A stretch of 64,000 nt of DNA, from contig NZ_JAPFHA010000005.1 in assembly GCF_026586805.1 (NCBI RefSeq), forward strand, positions 124,001 through 188,000. Direction: 5' to 3'. Positions 44,654 through 57,706 of this stretch are shown piece by piece. How positions within the stretch are numbered: position 1 is the stretch's first letter; each line of letters begins with the position of its first letter. This DNA comes from Niveibacterium sp. 24ML (GTDB lineage: Bacteria > Pseudomonadota > Gammaproteobacteria > Burkholderiales > Rhodocyclaceae). Both the position numbers and the translations under genes were made by a program. The notes below the pieces were generated by a model that did not search any database, was not told where the DNA came from, and saw only the letters and a list, made by a program, of their open reading frames with translations.

Positions 44654-47041
44654 TCAGCCGGGCGGGGGGGATTGCGCTGCGGGCGGTGGCGGCACATCCG
44701 GCGTGGCCGGGGCGGATGCTTCGGCGGGCGGCGTTGGCGCACTGGCGTCGGCGGCGGGGGCCTCGACCGGCGATACCTCCGCAGCCGGCAGGCCGCTTTC
44801 GGGGCCGGCCGGCTCGACGGCGTCCGCGTCGCTTTGTGCCGGCGGCGGCGCGCTGGGGCGTGGGCGCGGGGCGGATGCCTCGGCTTGCGGTTCGGTGCCG
44901 AACATGGATTCGTACCAGGCCTTGATGCGGCCGCCAAGCGTGGCGTCCTGCGCCTTGGGAAAACGCGCGCTGCTGCTGATGAGGCGGGCGCCCTGCGCGC
45001 GCGAGAAAACGTCGCCGACAATCGGCAGGGCGCTGCGGGCACCCTGGCCCCAGTAGTCGCTGCGCAGGGTGATGCGGGCATCGTTGAAGCCGACCCAGGC
45101 ACCGCCCACAAGCTGCGGATGCATCAGGATGAACCAGCCGTCGGTGTTGTCTTGCGTGGTGCCGGTTTTGCCGGCCAGGTCGCCGCGCACGCCAAAGCGA
45201 TTGCGGATCGCACTGCCGGTGCCGCGGTCGATCACGCCGCGCATTGCGTCAAGCAGCATGTCTTCGGCTTCGGCCGAAATGGCGCGCTGCGCATCGGCCG
45301 GGTGGAATTCTTCCAGCACTTCGCCCTTGCGGTTTTCGATCCGCAGCACCATTGCCGGTGCGATGTAGTGGCCGGCGTTGGCGATGGTGGCGTAGGCGCT
45401 GACCATTTCGTACAGGGTCACCGGGCTGGTTCCGAGCGCCAGCGAGGGGACCTCTTCGAGCTTGCTGTCGCGCACGCCCATCGCGCGGGCAAGTCTGGCG
45501 ACGCGCGCAGCGCCCAGTTCGTGAACCAGCTGTGCGGTGATGCGGTTGCGCGACAGCGCGAGTGCGGTGGCAAGGCGCATCGGCTCGCCCGTCGGCGGGG
45601 CGGCATCGTCGGGCCGCCAGACTTCGCCGCCCGGCAGCGGGATCTCGACCGGGGTATCCAGCAGCGTGTCGTCCGGCTTGGCGCCGTCTTCGAAGGCGGC
45701 GCCATACACGAAGGGTTTGAAGGTGGAGCCCGGCTGGCGGCGCGCCTGGCGCACATGGTCGAAAGCGTCTTCGGCATAGTCCCGGCTGCCCACCCAGGCA
45801 AGGATGGCGCCGGTACGCGGGTCGATCGCCATGAAGCCCGCTTCGATGCGCGTTTTCTCGGCACGCAGCGCGCGCATGAAGGCGGCGTCGGCAAGCAGGC
45901 GCTTGAGTGCCGCGGCCTCGGATTCGCCCCCCGCCTGCGCATCGGCAAATGCCTTGCTGTCGCGCACCAGCGCCTCGACCACCCGGTTGCCGGCTCGCCA
46001 TTGCCCTGCCCAGGCACCGTCGGCCACGCCCTGCAAGGCGCTGCCGCGTTGTTCCACCGCACGGGTGGCATAGGTTTGCAGGCGGGCGTCGATCGTGGTT
46101 CGCACGACCAGGCCATCGGTGTAGATGTCGTAGTCGTTGCGGTCGGCCCAGTCGATAAGCCATCGCTTCAGGTGCATCACGAAGTGCGACGCGGGGCCGG
46201 GCTCGGCACGCTGGCGTTCAAAGTCGAGCTTGAGCGGCCGCTGGGCCAGCGCTTCGTAACGCGCGGTGGAAAGCTTGTCCTGCCGCGCCATCAGCGACAG
46301 CACCAGGTTGCGCCGCTCGCGCGCGCGTTCGGGGTTGAGCACCGGGTTGTAGTAGCTGGTGCCCTTCAACATGCCGATCAGCGTGGCGCTTTCCAGCAGA
46401 TCCAGCGCTTTGGCCGGCTTGCCGAAATAGGTGCGCGCCGCCATGTCGATGCCGTAGGCGTTGAAGAGGAAGGGCACCGTGTTGAGGTAAGTCTCAAGGA
46501 TCTGCTGTTTCGAGTACACCGCCTCGATCTTCAGCGCGGTGATCGCCTCCTTGAGCTTGCGGGTGAGGTTCTGCTTGCGGCCAATTTCGTCCGGGAAGAG
46601 GTTGCGCGCGAGCTGCTGGGTGATCGTCGATCCGCCTTGCGTGTCGCCCTTCAAGGTCGCCAGCGTGGCGCCGGCAAGCCGGCGGAAGTCGATGCCGTGG
46701 TGGGCGTAGAAGCGGCGGTCTTCGGTGGCGATCAGCGCTTCGATCACGCGAGGGGAGATCGCATCGAGCGCCACCCAGTCGCGGTTGCCGCGCTTGAACT
46801 CTGCCAATGCCTTGCCGTCGGCCGTGAGGACCTGCGTTGGCGCCTCTTCGCGCGCCTTGCAGATATCCGAGATGCCCGGCGTGAAGGGGATCAGCAGCAG
46901 CACCCACGCGAGCAGCAGCGCGGGCGGCGTCGCCAGCGCGATCAGGATGTCGCGCCGGCGCGGGTGGCGCAGGCGTTGCCAGAGCGCCTGCAGCGCAGGC
47001 TTTACGGCAGACCATGAGATGAATGACAGAGCTTGAGGCAC
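44654..47041 (-). CDS. Class A penicillin-binding protein (bifunctional peptidoglycan synthase, PBP1-type)
   Basis: Polymerises and cross-links peptidoglycan. 795 residues with an N-terminal membrane anchor (about 32-52), a GT51 glycosyltransferase domain with catalytic Glu107 in EDRRFYAHHG and the GGSTITQQLARNLF motif, and a transpeptidase domain with Ser439-Lys442 in GSTFKP, SRN and KTGTTQDN. The C-terminal 100 residues are Pro/Ala-rich and disordered. The layout resembles PBP1A-like or stand-alone class A enzymes with a short linker; I cannot assign mrcA or mrcB. It is divergent from a gene of unknown role. Confidence 0.93.
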   Translation of the reverse strand: MPQALSFISWSAVKPALQALWQRLRHPRRRDILIALATPPALLLAWVLLLIPFTPGISDICKAREEAPTQVLTADGKALAEFKRGNRDWVALDAISPRVIEALIATEDRRFYAHHGIDFRRLAGATLATLKGDTQGGSTITQQLARNLFPDEIGRKQNLTRKLKEAITALKIEAVYSKQQILETYLNTVPFLFNAYGIDMAARTYFGKPAKALDLLESATLIGMLKGTSYYNPVLNPERARERRNLVLSLMARQDKLSTARYEALAQRPLKLDFERQRAEPGPASHFVMHLKRWLIDWADRNDYDIYTDGLVVRTTIDARLQTYATRAVEQRGSALQGVADGAWAGQWRAGNRVVEALVRDSKAFADAQAGGESEAAALKRLLADAAFMRALRAEKTRIEAGFMAIDPRTGAILAWVGSRDYAEDAFDHVRQARRQPGSTFKPFVYGAAFEDGAKPDDTLLDTPVEIPLPGGEVWRPDDAAPPTGEPMRLATALALSRNRITAQLVHELGAARVARLARAMGVRDSKLEEVPSLALGTSPVTLYEMVSAYATIANAGHYIAPAMVLRIENRKGEVLEEFHPADAQRAISAEAEDMLLDAMRGVIDRGTGSAIRNRFGVRGDLAGKTGTTQDNTDGWFILMHPQLVGGAWVGFNDARITLRSDYWGQGARSALPIVGDVFSRAQGARLISSSARFPKAQDATLGGRIKAWYESMFGTEPQAEASAPRPRPSAPPPAQSDADAVEPAGPESGLPAAEVSPVEAPAADASAPTPPAEASAPATPDVPPPPAAQSPPPG

Positions 47042-47297
47042 GATCAGGTACGCGGGGGTTCGGGGGCCTGCGCATTATGCGCCCGCCGCTTGTGCCCAGG
47101 CGCTGGGCGCGGCAGTGATGGCTGCGCAGCTGCTGCAAGGCCACAGCTTGATCAGACTGATGGAGCCGGCCTTGCCGGACACCTAGAATCGCAGGCATGA
47201 CATTTCGCCCCGCTCTGCCGCACACCCACCGGCGCGCGCCAGCCCTGGTGCCGTCAAGGGCTTCCTGCCAATTGCCTTGCGCACAGCGCCGCTAGCG

Positions 47298-48308
47298 ATG
47301 TCGACACACTTTTCGCTCGTGGTCGTGAAGGCCCCCGGTGACACCGGATTCGCCTTGGCAGAGGTGCTGGCCCCATTCGAGCAACACAGCCGGTCAGAGC
47401 CTTACGGCAGGTTCTGCGACACGTCGGCGCGCTTGCGATGGGAGTACGAACACAGCGTGGTCGACCCGATCCTCTGGTTCACCCGCGAGGTGACCGAGCC
47501 GCAGGCCGGGATGATCTGCGCCGGCGATGTTCCGCTGCAAACGGCCTCGCCTGCTGCGGACACGGCAGCGGGGCGCAGCACGCCACTCAAAGCCTTGTAT
47601 CCCCGATTTGAAGACTTCCTGCTTGCGGAGGGCTACTCGCCAGCCGCCATTGCAGCCGGCCGTATCGGCTACTGGTACAACCCTCAGCGCCGCTGCAATG
47701 GCTGGCTGCTTGGCGGAAGGTGGCGCGGTTTCTTCAAGGTGAAGCCCGGCTTCGAAGCGCAGACTCGCTTGGGCGACCCGCTCCGATACGATGACCCAGC
47801 GCCCGAGGGCTTTGCTGATGTAGTGCTGAAGAAACACTGGGACGTCGAGGCGCAGCGTACGCAGAACGTGCGGCGCGCCGTGGCGGCCCATGCGGCTTTT
47901 CATCATGCGAGCGATGGCGTCGCAGGTGCGGCGCCATCGCGTGCCCAGGCGCTGGGGATGCTGGATGCGATCTCGATCGAACGTCTGGTGGGCACCCGCC
48001 TGGCGCCTTGCCCGGCACACGGCGCGATGCCGGAGTCCGGCGAAGCCAATGCCTACCCCGCGGTCACCCGCGCAAGCCTGGCGCGCTTTGGTGCAGATGA
48101 GGCCGGGTTCGTCGAGTACGTTCGTCAGAACACCGCCTTGCCGTTCGCGCTTCTGGTGGATGGCCAGTGGTATGCCGAAGCCCGGTTGTTTGACCATGGC
48201 GCCGATGCGGAACGCGTGGCGCCGCAAGATTGGGTTCGTGAGGCCTCGGCGCTGCTGGCGGCACAAGCCGACGACGCCGAATTGTTCGCGGTGGATTGCT
48301 ACCTCTAG
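47298..48308 (+). CDS. Hypothetical protein, 336 residues
   Basis: Family unknown. Soluble, no signal peptide. It starts MSTHFSLVVVKAPGDTGFAL; the middle has GYWYNPQRRCNGWLLGGRWRG, which resembles phage-associated or actinobacterial hypothetical proteins with a WYxxGGRW core; the C-terminal part has LVDGQWYAEARLF. The ATG at 47298 is chosen over 47277 because the conserved-looking sequence begins there; the ribosome site is weak. The terminator after it is shared with katG. Confidence 0.7.
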   Translation: MSTHFSLVVVKAPGDTGFALAEVLAPFEQHSRSEPYGRFCDTSARLRWEYEHSVVDPILWFTREVTEPQAGMICAGDVPLQTASPAADTAAGRSTPLKALYPRFEDFLLAEGYSPAAIAAGRIGYWYNPQRRCNGWLLGGRWRGFFKVKPGFEAQTRLGDPLRYDDPAPEGFADVVLKKHWDVEAQRTQNVRRAVAAHAAFHHASDGVAGAAPSRAQALGMLDAISIERLVGTRLAPCPAHGAMPESGEANAYPAVTRASLARFGADEAGFVEYVRQNTALPFALLVDGQWYAEARLFDHGADAERVAPQDWVREASALLAAQADDAELFAVDCYL

Positions 48309-48355
48309 GCTGCCGCACCCGCGTTCGTCCTTGGGCGTCAAGCTGCGACACCACA

Positions 48356-48389
48356 AAGCACAAGCCCGCCAACCGGCGGGCTTGTGCTT
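48356..48389. terminator. Bidirectional rho-independent terminator
   Basis: Fifteen-base perfect stem, AAGCACAAGCCCGCC/GGCGGGCTTGTGCTT, with a 4-nt loop between the convergent hypothetical gene and katG. T-runs are short on both sides. Confidence 0.75.
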
Positions 48390-48411
48390 CCCAGCTGCCC
48401 AGAGCGTGCGC

Positions 48412-50986
<2,575 letters not shown>

Positions 50987-53365
50987 ATGGCATCCCGCAC
51001 CCGCATCGGCACCCGTCATCCTGAAAGCGGGGCGCTTGCCCCGGTGAGTGAAGCCACCTGGGCCAGAGCAAACTGGCCGCTCGGCGCGCACTTCGATGGC
51101 ACCGACCTCTGCGTGGCGGTGTACTCACGCCACGCAAGCCATGTACTGCTGGAGCTTTACGAGCAGCCAACCGGCCTTGAGGCCAGTCAGGAATACTGGC
51201 TTCAGCCCAACCCGGCAGACGCCATCTGGCGTGGCCGCATTGCGGGCGTCAAGCCGGGCACCTGTTACGCCTTTCGCTGCTGGGGTCCGAACTGGCCGTT
51301 CAACGAAAGCTGGGCGCGCGGCAACAGCGGGGCTGGCTTCGTGTGCGATGTGGACACGGCGGGTAATCGCTTCAACCCCAACAAGGTGCTGTTCGACCCC
51401 TACGCGCGCGAGCTCTCGCACGACAAGGAAACCCCCGCAATGCTTGCGGCCGGCCACGACGGCGGCATGTACGGCACCGGCGGCGCGCATTACAAGGGGG
51501 TGCTGCGGCGGGAGTTCGATACCGGCCCCTGGGTGCCCAAGGGCATCGCGCTGGCGCCGGACAAGACGTCGACCGGCAAACGCCCGATGCTTCCGGCCGA
51601 GCGCGCGGCGATCTACGAGGCGCATGTGCGCGGCCTGACGCGGCACGAGTCCGCGTCACAACTGCACCAACTGCTCGGCGGCGTGCACGGGTTCTCGCAT
51701 GTCGTGGATATCCCGCACGCACTGCGCGGCACCTACGCCGGCGCGGCCTTGATGGCGCCGTACCTGAAGGCGCTTGGTTTCAGCACCATCGAACTGTTGC
51801 CGGTGCACGAATCGAGCAACGACGCCAACCCTGACACCCATTCCGGTGGCAACTACTGGGGCTACATGACCTTCGGCTACTTCGCGCCGGATCGCCGCTA
51901 CGCGCACGATCGCTCGCCCGGCGGGCCGACGCGAGAGTTCAAGGCCATGGTGCGTGCCTTCCACGAGGCCGGCATGGAGGTCTACCTCGACGTGGTGTTC
52001 AACCACACCGGAGAAGGCGGTAACTGGGGGCAGAACGACGTCACCGGCTTTGTCAGCTTCGGCGGCTTTGATGCGGCCGAGTACTATCAGATGGCCGACA
52101 ACGGCTCCCTGGTGGACGGCGCAACCGGCTGTGGCAACCAGCTCAATTTCTCCAACCCGGTTGCCGACGCGCTGGTGATCGATTCGCTGACCTACTGGCT
52201 CAGCGAAATGGGGGTCGATGGATTCCGCTTCGATCTGGCCCCGGTGCTGGGCCGTACCCCGGATGCGGCGGCGCGTGAAAACTGGGGCGAGCAACGCCGC
52301 TTCTTCCAGACCCACCCCCTGCTTGATCGCATTCGCGATCTGGGCATCCGATACCGCGCCGAGATGATTGCCGAGGCCTGGGACATGTGGGGCTACGAAG
52401 TCGGCAACTTCCCCGCCGGCTGGGGCGAATGGAACGGCCGCTATCGTGACGCGGTGCGCCGCTTCATGAAGGGCGACGGCAACACCCAGAGCTTCATCGA
52501 TCAGGTAAACGGTGACTGGAAATCCTTCAACGACCAGGGCGGTGCGCAGCGCTCGATCAACTTCATTGTCGCGCACGACGGTTTCACGCTGATGGATCTG
52601 GTCAGCTACAACAGCAAGAACAACTCCGCCGCGTGGCCCTTCGGCCCCTCTGACGGCGGCAACGACAACAACGACTCATGGGATAGCGACGGCGACGAGG
52701 CCCTGCGGCGGCAACGCCTGCGCAACTTCTGGACGATCCAGTTCTTCTCGCGCGGGGTGCCGATGGTGGTGTGGGGCGACGAATTCGGCCGCACCCAGAA
52801 CGGCAACAACAACGCCTACAACGTTGACGGTGTGGGCACCTGGAACAACTACGCGATGGCCGTGACCAACCGCCCCACCGCGCTGCCGCTGGCCGAAGGC
52901 GCCTACCACGACAACTTCGGCACCGCCGACTGCGCGCCCGACTGCAACCCGCTGTTCCGCTTTGCCGCTTTCGTCGCCGGCCTGCGCCGCGATCACCGCT
53001 GCCTGCGCCAGCGCAAGTACGGCGACTTCGAAATGGATGCGGGCGACGATGTCACCTACATGTTCAAGCAGCCCGACTGCGAGACCGACCTCGCCCCCGG
53101 CGACCGCGCACTCACCTTGCGGGTGGATGGCAGCGCGGTCGGCGACCACGACTTCCTGCTGCTGATCAACATGCAAAGCCAGCCGGTGGACTTCACTATC
53201 CCCGCCAGCGACGGTATGCGCTGGCTACGCATCATCGACACCGCCGCGTGGGCCGAGCACGAATGCAACCGCTGGCCGGCCGGGCCTCATGCAGCAGTCA
53301 TCGAAGGTAGCTACCGCGTGCACCCGTATGCGATTGCAGTGCTACTGGAGGCGGAAGTAGCCTGA
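50987..53365 (+). CDS. Glycogen debranching enzyme / isoamylase (GH13, GlgX-like)
   Basis: Cleaves alpha-1,6 branches in glycogen or amylopectin; cytoplasmic, no signal peptide. 792 residues, close to Pseudomonas-type isoamylase. An N-terminal CBM48-like domain (about 30-140) precedes the GH13 barrel: region I is VYLDVVFNHTGEG, the nucleophile Asp is in VDGFRFDLAPVLG, the acid Glu in AEMIAEAWDMWG and the third Asp in IVAHDGFTLMDLV. GGAGAAAGACC gives a ribosome site. The rest of the glycogen pathway is not in the window. glgX is a reasonable name, but I leave it blank because isoamylase is possible. Confidence 0.92.
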   Translation: MASRTRIGTRHPESGALAPVSEATWARANWPLGAHFDGTDLCVAVYSRHASHVLLELYEQPTGLEASQEYWLQPNPADAIWRGRIAGVKPGTCYAFRCWGPNWPFNESWARGNSGAGFVCDVDTAGNRFNPNKVLFDPYARELSHDKETPAMLAAGHDGGMYGTGGAHYKGVLRREFDTGPWVPKGIALAPDKTSTGKRPMLPAERAAIYEAHVRGLTRHESASQLHQLLGGVHGFSHVVDIPHALRGTYAGAALMAPYLKALGFSTIELLPVHESSNDANPDTHSGGNYWGYMTFGYFAPDRRYAHDRSPGGPTREFKAMVRAFHEAGMEVYLDVVFNHTGEGGNWGQNDVTGFVSFGGFDAAEYYQMADNGSLVDGATGCGNQLNFSNPVADALVIDSLTYWLSEMGVDGFRFDLAPVLGRTPDAAARENWGEQRRFFQTHPLLDRIRDLGIRYRAEMIAEAWDMWGYEVGNFPAGWGEWNGRYRDAVRRFMKGDGNTQSFIDQVNGDWKSFNDQGGAQRSINFIVAHDGFTLMDLVSYNSKNNSAAWPFGPSDGGNDNNDSWDSDGDEALRRQRLRNFWTIQFFSRGVPMVVWGDEFGRTQNGNNNAYNVDGVGTWNNYAMAVTNRPTALPLAEGAYHDNFGTADCAPDCNPLFRFAAFVAGLRRDHRCLRQRKYGDFEMDAGDDVTYMFKQPDCETDLAPGDRALTLRVDGSAVGDHDFLLLINMQSQPVDFTIPASDGMRWLRIIDTAAWAEHECNRWPAGPHAAVIEGSYRVHPYAIAVLLEAEVA

Positions 53366-53405
53366 TGAGGGGGTTGAGCCTGCGGCGTGGCCTTCCGACG
53401 CAGGC

Positions 53406-54575
53406 TCAGGCCGTCTCGGCGAACAGCTCGCGCCCGATCAGCATGCGGCGGATTTCGCTGGTGCCGGCGCCGATCTCGTAGAGCTTGGCATCGCGCCAAA
53501 GGCGCCCGACGGGATACTCGTTGATGTAGCCGTTGCCGCCGAGGGTCTGGATCGCCTCACCGGCCATCCAGGTCGCCTTTTCGGCGGCGTAGAGGATGGC
53601 GCCGGCGGCATCCTTGCGCAGCGCGCGTGCATGGTCGCCGCGGTCGCAGGCCTGCCCCACCGCATAGACGTAGGCGCGGGTGGCTTGCCAGGTGGTGTAG
53701 AGGTCGGCCACCTTGCCTTGCATCAGCTGGAACTCGCCGATCGCCTGGCCGAACTGCTTGCGGTCGTGGATGTAGGGCATCACCACATCCATGCAGGCTG
53801 CCATGATGCCCAGCGGGCCGCCCGAAAGCACCGCGCGCTCGTAATCGAGCCCGCTCATCAACACCTTCACGCCATTGCCGACGCCGCCCATCACGCTCTC
53901 GGCCGGCACTTCGCAATCCTGGAAGACGAGTTCGCCGGTGTGCGAGCCGCGCATGCCCAGCTTGTCGAGCTTCTGCGCCACCGAGAAACCCTTCATGCCC
54001 TTCTCGATCAGGAAGGCGGTGATGCCGCGCGGGCCGGCGGCAGGGTCGGTCTTCGCGTACACCACCAGCACATCGGCGTCCGGCCCGTTGGTGATCCACA
54101 TCTTGGTGCCGTTAAGGACGTAGTGGTCGCCACGCTGGTCTGCCCGCAAGCGCATCGACACCACGTCGGAGCCGGCGTCCGGCTCGCTCATCGCGAGGGC
54201 GCCGACGTATTCGCCCGAGATCAGTTTCGGCAGGTAGCGCTCTTTCTGCGCAGCGCTACCGTTGCGGTGGATCTGGTTCACGCACAGGTTCGAGTGCGCG
54301 CCGTAGGAGAGCCCCACCGAGGCCGAGGCGCGCGAGATTTCTTCCATCGCAATGATGTGCGCGAGGTAGCCCATGTTGGCGCCGCCGTAGTCCTCACCGG
54401 CGGTCATGCCGAGCACGCCCAGGTCGCCGAACTTGCGCCACAGATCCATCGGGAACTGGTCGCTGCGGTCGATCTCTGCCGCACGCGGCGCGATCTCGCG
54501 GGCCGCGAAATCGGCGACGGTGTCGCGCAGCATGTCGAGGGTTTCACCGAGGGCGAAGTTCAGACCGAGACTCAT
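53406..54575 (-). CDS. ivd: Isovaleryl-CoA dehydrogenase
   Basis: FAD acyl-CoA dehydrogenase of leucine breakdown, oxidising isovaleryl-CoA to 3-methylcrotonyl-CoA. 389 residues. Signatures [16 protein letters not shown] and the C-terminal [20 protein letters not shown] are present. The catalytic Glu sits in [17 protein letters not shown], the position peculiar to isovaleryl-CoA dehydrogenases. The ATG at 54575 matches family length. No other leucine/isovalerate (liu) genes are adjacent, so the operon appears split. It is divergent from an MBL hydrolase. Confidence 0.9.
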   Translation of the reverse strand: MSLGLNFALGETLDMLRDTVADFAAREIAPRAAEIDRSDQFPMDLWRKFGDLGVLGMTAGEDYGGANMGYLAHIIAMEEISRASASVGLSYGAHSNLCVNQIHRNGSAAQKERYLPKLISGEYVGALAMSEPDAGSDVVSMRLRADQRGDHYVLNGTKMWITNGPDADVLVVYAKTDPAAGPRGITAFLIEKGMKGFSVAQKLDKLGMRGSHTGELVFQDCEVPAESVMGGVGNGVKVLMSGLDYERAVLSGGPLGIMAACMDVVMPYIHDRKQFGQAIGEFQLMQGKVADLYTTWQATRAYVYAVGQACDRGDHARALRKDAAGAILYAAEKATWMAGEAIQTLGGNGYINEYPVGRLWRDAKLYEIGAGTSEIRRMLIGRELFAETA

Positions 54576-54742
54576 GGATCGGCTCCTGATGCTGGGGATG
54601 TGGGCGGCGCAGCGCATGCCTTGTGGGTCAGTTTGCGCGCCGCCGGTACGGATTGCGAGGGCCCGTTCGGGCCAAGGCGTTGCGGTGGGGGCATCTTACG
54701 GCGCGGTGCCGCAGGCGGATGTCCTGCGCCCGACAAACGGCC

Positions 54743-54772
54743 TTGACAGCCAATGCCGCAGCGCAACATAAG
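54743..54772 (+). promoter_or_regulatory. Candidate sigma-70 promoter of the MBL hydrolase gene
   Basis: TTGACA at 54743 with an 18-bp spacer to CATAAG, 31 bp before the start codon. The -10 element matches TATAAT at four positions. Confidence 0.4.
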
Positions 54773-54803
54773 GCGAGTACACTGATCCGCTGGACGCCGC
54801 CCC

Positions 54804-55829
54804 ATGAGTACCGAACTCGAGTTTCCCTTCGCCGATCTGCCCGCGCCGGGTGCCACGCTGTGTGTCGAAGCCGGTGTGCACTGGGTGCGTATGCCGCTGC
54901 CCTTTGCGCTCGACCACATCAACCTGTGGTTGCTCGACGACGGCGAGGGCGTGGCCATCGTTGACACCGGCATCGGCCATGCCGACACCCGCGCGCTGTG
55001 GGGTCAGGTGTTCGCCACGCTGGCCCGCCCCGTCACGCAGATCATCGTCACCCACGCCCACCCGGATCACATCGGCAACGCACGCTGGCTGGCGGATCGC
55101 TTCGGCGTGCCGGTGCATGTCACGCTCGGCGAGTACCTGTGGGCGCATGCCGTTCGCGATGCGCGCGCCGGCTTCACATCCGAAGCGATGGTCGCGCTGT
55201 TCCGCCGCCACGGGCTTGACGACGCCCGCGCGCAAGCGCTGCTGGCGCGTGGCAACAATTACGCGCGCGGCGTGCCCGAATTGCCGGAAAGCTATCTGCG
55301 GATTCGCGATGGCAGCGCAATCACGATTGGCGGCAACACATGGCGCGTGATCGCCGGCTACGGCCATTCGGCCGAACACGCCGCGCTGTGGTGTGAGGCG
55401 CTGCATGTGCTGATTTCGGGCGACATGCTGTTGCCGCGCATCTCGACCAACGTGAGCACCAGCACCGTTACGCCGCAGGACGATCCGGTCGCGCAGTACA
55501 CCGAATCACTCGCGCGCTTTGCCGCGCTGCCCGCCGACGCGCTGGTGTTGCCCTCGCACGGGCGGCCGTTCCGCGGTGCGCAGGCACGCATTGCGCAGCT
55601 GGTGGCGCATCACGAAGAACGCTGCGGCGCGCTGCTCGCCGCGCTGTACCAGCCGATGAGCGCGGGCGAGCTGCTCGCCACGTTGTTCCCCCGCGAACTC
55701 GACACCCATCAGGTGATGTTCGCGATGGGCGAAGCGATCGGCCACCTCAATCACCTTGCCGCCCGCGGGCTTGTAAGCCCGGTGGAAGCCGCAGGCGGCA
55801 TGCTGAAGTTTGCGCGTACGGGCACTTGA
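54804..55829 (+). CDS. Metallo-beta-lactamase-fold hydrolase
   Basis: Zinc-dependent hydrolase of 341 residues. The metal site motif is intact: THAHPDHIGN, with a further His in YGHSAEHAALW, Asp in LISGDMLLP and a late His in LPSHGRPF. A C-terminal winged domain (about 260-341) is typical of a group containing LACTB2- and YcbL-like proteins and some thioesterases. With ivd in divergence it may act on CoA or lactone esters, but this is a guess. The start is set by the promoter position and the domain start. Confidence 0.88.
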   Translation: MSTELEFPFADLPAPGATLCVEAGVHWVRMPLPFALDHINLWLLDDGEGVAIVDTGIGHADTRALWGQVFATLARPVTQIIVTHAHPDHIGNARWLADRFGVPVHVTLGEYLWAHAVRDARAGFTSEAMVALFRRHGLDDARAQALLARGNNYARGVPELPESYLRIRDGSAITIGGNTWRVIAGYGHSAEHAALWCEALHVLISGDMLLPRISTNVSTSTVTPQDDPVAQYTESLARFAALPADALVLPSHGRPFRGAQARIAQLVAHHEERCGALLAALYQPMSAGELLATLFPRELDTHQVMFAMGEAIGHLNHLAARGLVSPVEAAGGMLKFARTGT

Positions 55830-55869
55830 AGCCCGGCAGAGAAAACAAGTCACCAAGGGAGAATCCATC

Positions 55870-57696
55870 ATGGCCGCAACGACCGAACTGCCCAAGCCCG
55901 AGATGCCCGATCCGCAAGAGGTCGCCAAGACCTACGCCGAGGTCGCCCAGCGTGCATCAAAACTGCTGCACGAGCATGTGAAACGCCAGGCCGCACGGGG
56001 CATCTCACCACCGGAAGACGAGTTGGGCATCGCCCAAGCCTTCATGGACATGATGGCCAAGCTGCTCGCCAACCCCTACAAGCTTGCGCAAGCGCAGATG
56101 AACCTGGTGTGGGATTACTTCTCACTGTGGCAACACTCGACCATGCGCTTCATGGGCATGAGTGGCGCACCGGTTGCGGCCCCCGCCAAGGAAGACAAAC
56201 GCTTCAAGGATGAGGAGTGGCAGGACCACTTCCTGTTCGATTTCATCAAACAGAGCTACCTGATCTCGGCGCGCCACATCCACGACGTGGTGAGCAATGT
56301 CGAAGGCCTCGACGAGATCTCGCGCAAGAAGGTCAACTTCTTCACCAGCCAGTACATCAACGCGCTGTCGCCATCGAACTTCGCGCTGACCAACCCGGAG
56401 GTATTCCGCGAAACGGTACGCAGCCACGGCCAGAACCTCGTCAAGGGGCTCAACAACCTGCTGCGCGACGTGGAAGAGGGCGATGGCCAGCTGCGCGTGA
56501 AGATGACCGATACCTCGGCCTTCGAGTGCGGCAAGAACGTCGCCACGACGCCGGGCAAGGTGGTGTTCCAGAACGATCTGATCCAGCTGCTGCAGTACAC
56601 CCCGACCACGCCGGACGTGCTCAAACGCCCGCTGCTGATCGTGCCGCCTTGGATCAACAAGTACTACATCCTCGATCTGCGCGAGAAGAATTCGCTGATC
56701 AAGTGGGCGGTTGAGCAGGGCCACACCGTCTTCGTGATGAGCTGGGTGAACCCGGACGCGAAGCTCGCCGAAAAGGGCTACGACGATTACGTGAAGGAAG
56801 GCGTGCTCGCCGCGGTCGACGCGATCGAAACCCAGACTGGCGAGAAGCAGATCAACGCATCGGCCTATTGCCTCGGCGGCACCCTGCTGGCCACAACACT
56901 GGCCTACATGACCGCCAAGAAGGACAAGCGCATCGCCAGCGCCACCTTCTTCACCACCCTCACCGACTTCTCACAGCCGGGCGAACTGGGGGTGTTCATC
57001 GACGAAGGTCAGGTCGCCAGCCTTGAGAAGAAGATGGCCGAGCGCGGCTACCTTGAAGGCACCGAGATGGCCAACACCTTCAACATGCTGCGCAGCAACG
57101 ACCTGGTGTGGTCCTTCGTGGTGAACAACTACCTGATGGGCAAGGATCCCTTCCCCTTCGACCTGCTGTACTGGAACTCCGATTCCACCCGCATGCCAGC
57201 CAAGATGCACAGCTTCTACCTGCGCAACATGTACATGAAGAACGCGCTGGTGCAGCCGGGCGGGATCGAGATCGACGGTGTGAAGATCGACCTCTCGAAG
57301 ATCAAGGTGCCTTGCTACTTCATCTCGACGATCGAAGACCACATCGCACCGTGGAAGAGCACCTACCTCGGCGCCAAGGTATTTGGCGGACCGGTGCGTT
57401 TCGTGCTCGGCGGCTCGGGGCACATTGCCGGCATCGTCAACCCGCCGTCGGCAAACAAGTACGGCTACTGGACCAACCCGACCAAGGCATTGCCCGAAAC
57501 CTCCGAAGACTGGCTCGCAGGAGCCTCGCAGAATGCCGGCTCCTGGTGGACCGACTGGCAGGCCTGGGTCACCGCGCACGACGACACCAAAGTGGCAGCG
57601 CGCGACCCGGTTGGTGGCGTGCTTGGCGTCATCGAGGATGCGCCGGGCAGCTTCGTCAAGGCGCGTCTGGACAAGGCGCCCGAGAAAGCGGCTTGA
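55870..57696 (+). CDS. phaC: Class I poly(3-hydroxyalkanoate) synthase
   Basis: Polymerises 3-hydroxyacyl-CoA into storage polyester. 608 residues, class I length. The catalytic triad is complete: Cys334 in SAYCLGGT, Asp490 in IEDHIAPW and His518 in GSGHIAGI. The residue two before the Cys is Ala rather than the usual Gly of the lipase-like box. The N-terminal domain (to about 220) is the variable class I region. AAGGGAGAATCC before the ATG is a clear ribosome site. phaA, phaB and phaP are not adjacent. A terminator follows at once, so it is monocistronic. Confidence 0.95.
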   Translation: MAATTELPKPEMPDPQEVAKTYAEVAQRASKLLHEHVKRQAARGISPPEDELGIAQAFMDMMAKLLANPYKLAQAQMNLVWDYFSLWQHSTMRFMGMSGAPVAAPAKEDKRFKDEEWQDHFLFDFIKQSYLISARHIHDVVSNVEGLDEISRKKVNFFTSQYINALSPSNFALTNPEVFRETVRSHGQNLVKGLNNLLRDVEEGDGQLRVKMTDTSAFECGKNVATTPGKVVFQNDLIQLLQYTPTTPDVLKRPLLIVPPWINKYYILDLREKNSLIKWAVEQGHTVFVMSWVNPDAKLAEKGYDDYVKEGVLAAVDAIETQTGEKQINASAYCLGGTLLATTLAYMTAKKDKRIASATFFTTLTDFSQPGELGVFIDEGQVASLEKKMAERGYLEGTEMANTFNMLRSNDLVWSFVVNNYLMGKDPFPFDLLYWNSDSTRMPAKMHSFYLRNMYMKNALVQPGGIEIDGVKIDLSKIKVPCYFISTIEDHIAPWKSTYLGAKVFGGPVRFVLGGSGHIAGIVNPPSANKYGYWTNPTKALPETSEDWLAGASQNAGSWWTDWQAWVTAHDDTKVAARDPVGGVLGVIEDAPGSFVKARLDKAPEKAA

Positions 57697-57706
57697 ACAT
57701 CGCATC

